This document shows, piece by piece, positions 6,650-6,835 of a DNA stretch of 6,835 nt (positions are counted from its first letter, which is position 1; every line of letters starts with the position of its first letter). The DNA lies in NCBI GenBank assembly GCA_020025345.1, contig JAHHSH010000078.1, positions 1 through 6,835 on the forward strand. Reading direction: 5' to 3'. The notes beneath the pieces are model-generated. The model was not told where the DNA came from and ran no database searches. It saw only the letters and a program-made list of their open reading frames with translations. The DNA comes from Oscillospiraceae bacterium (GTDB lineage: Bacteria > Bacillota > Clostridia > Oscillospirales > Oscillospiraceae). The position numbers and the translations under genes are program-made.

Positions 6650-6835
6650 TCAGGCCGCCTTTGCCTCCGACAGTAAATTCACACTGTCAATGCCCTCCAG
6701 TTCAAAGAGGCGGCGGATAAGGACGTTGCTTTCCTCCGCCGCAATACGCACCTCATACACCAGTTCAAAGGAGTCAGCCAGCACGTTCTTCGCTTTCACG
6801 CTGTTACGGGTGCATCCACCCTCTACCACAGCGCC
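6650..6835 (-). CDS. C-terminal end of a probable DUF4956 membrane protein (partial)
   Basis: An open frame enters from the right edge and ends at a TGA (6650-6652), giving the last 61 residues of a protein whose start lies outside the window. The fragment runs GAVVEGGCTR, then VKAKNVLADSFELVYEVRI, then LIRRLFELEGIDSVNLLS. Its pattern is a beta strand (FELVYEVRI), a helix and a second strand after EGIDSV. This resembles the soluble C-terminal tail of DUF4956 membrane proteins, which commonly ends in a segment like ELTVEVRL, then ELSxIEGVxxxxLVS. That family often sits near CotH or VTC-type polyphosphate polymerase genes in Clostridia. Other ACT-like or MgtC-like regulatory tails could look similar, so the family name is tentative; the coding call is firmer. 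No terminator is visible between this stop and the sigI promoter, so readthrough into sigI is possible. Confidence 0.6.
   Translation of the reverse strand, partial: GAVVEGGCTRNSVKAKNVLADSFELVYEVRIAAEESNVLIRRLFELEGIDSVNLLSEAKAA

Overview
This window reads as ordinary chromosome from a moderately GC-rich member of the Bacillota. The class Clostridia is most likely, and the protein style suits the Oscillospirales/Ruminococcaceae side, though that placement is inference from family resemblance only. Evidence for the phylum is the SigI/RsgI sigma/anti-sigma pair, a Clostridia-style zinc-dependent phospholipase C family protein, strong AGGAGG-type ribosome binding sites and extended -10 promoters. 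Every supported gene is on the minus strand, so transcription runs from high to low coordinates.

In transcription order, the window opens with the C-terminal end of a gene cut by the right edge (6650-6835); its last 61 residues look like the cytoplasmic tail of a DUF4956 membrane protein. A clear housekeeping promoter (6610-6638) then drives a two-gene operon: sigI (5927-6577), an alternative sigma factor, and rsgI (4885-5922), its membrane-spanning anti-sigma factor. The rsgI ribosome binding site overlaps the sigI stop codon, so the two are probably translationally coupled. A long hairpin (4828-4861) ends this unit.

A 269-base gap (4616-4884) holds that terminator, a 6+6 dyad (4743-4763) and a probable extended -10 promoter (4660-4668). 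It precedes a single-gene unit for a cytoplasmic zinc-dependent phospholipase C family protein (4058-4615), closed by a textbook rho-independent terminator (4018-4046).

The last unit is sbcD-sbcC (3922 down to 24). It has its own promoter (3947-3975), and the genes overlap by four bases (ATGA). Together they encode the Mre11/Rad50-type nuclease-ATPase complex that opens hairpins and processes DNA ends. No gene starts in the 23 bases beyond sbcC.

The part most worth a second look is the SigI/RsgI pair. RsgI keeps the family layout (cytoplasmic sigma-binding domain, one membrane helix, outer domain). However, it appears to have Asn-Gly where the family usually has the self-cleaving Asn-Pro, and it ends in a very acidic, probably disordered tail instead of a carbohydrate-binding domain. 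SigI lacks the usual extra N-terminal segment, seems diverged in its C-terminal DNA-recognition helix, and shows no SigI-type promoter in front of it. I see no CRISPR array, insertion sequence, tRNA or rRNA, and no convincing new system beyond this variant signalling pair.
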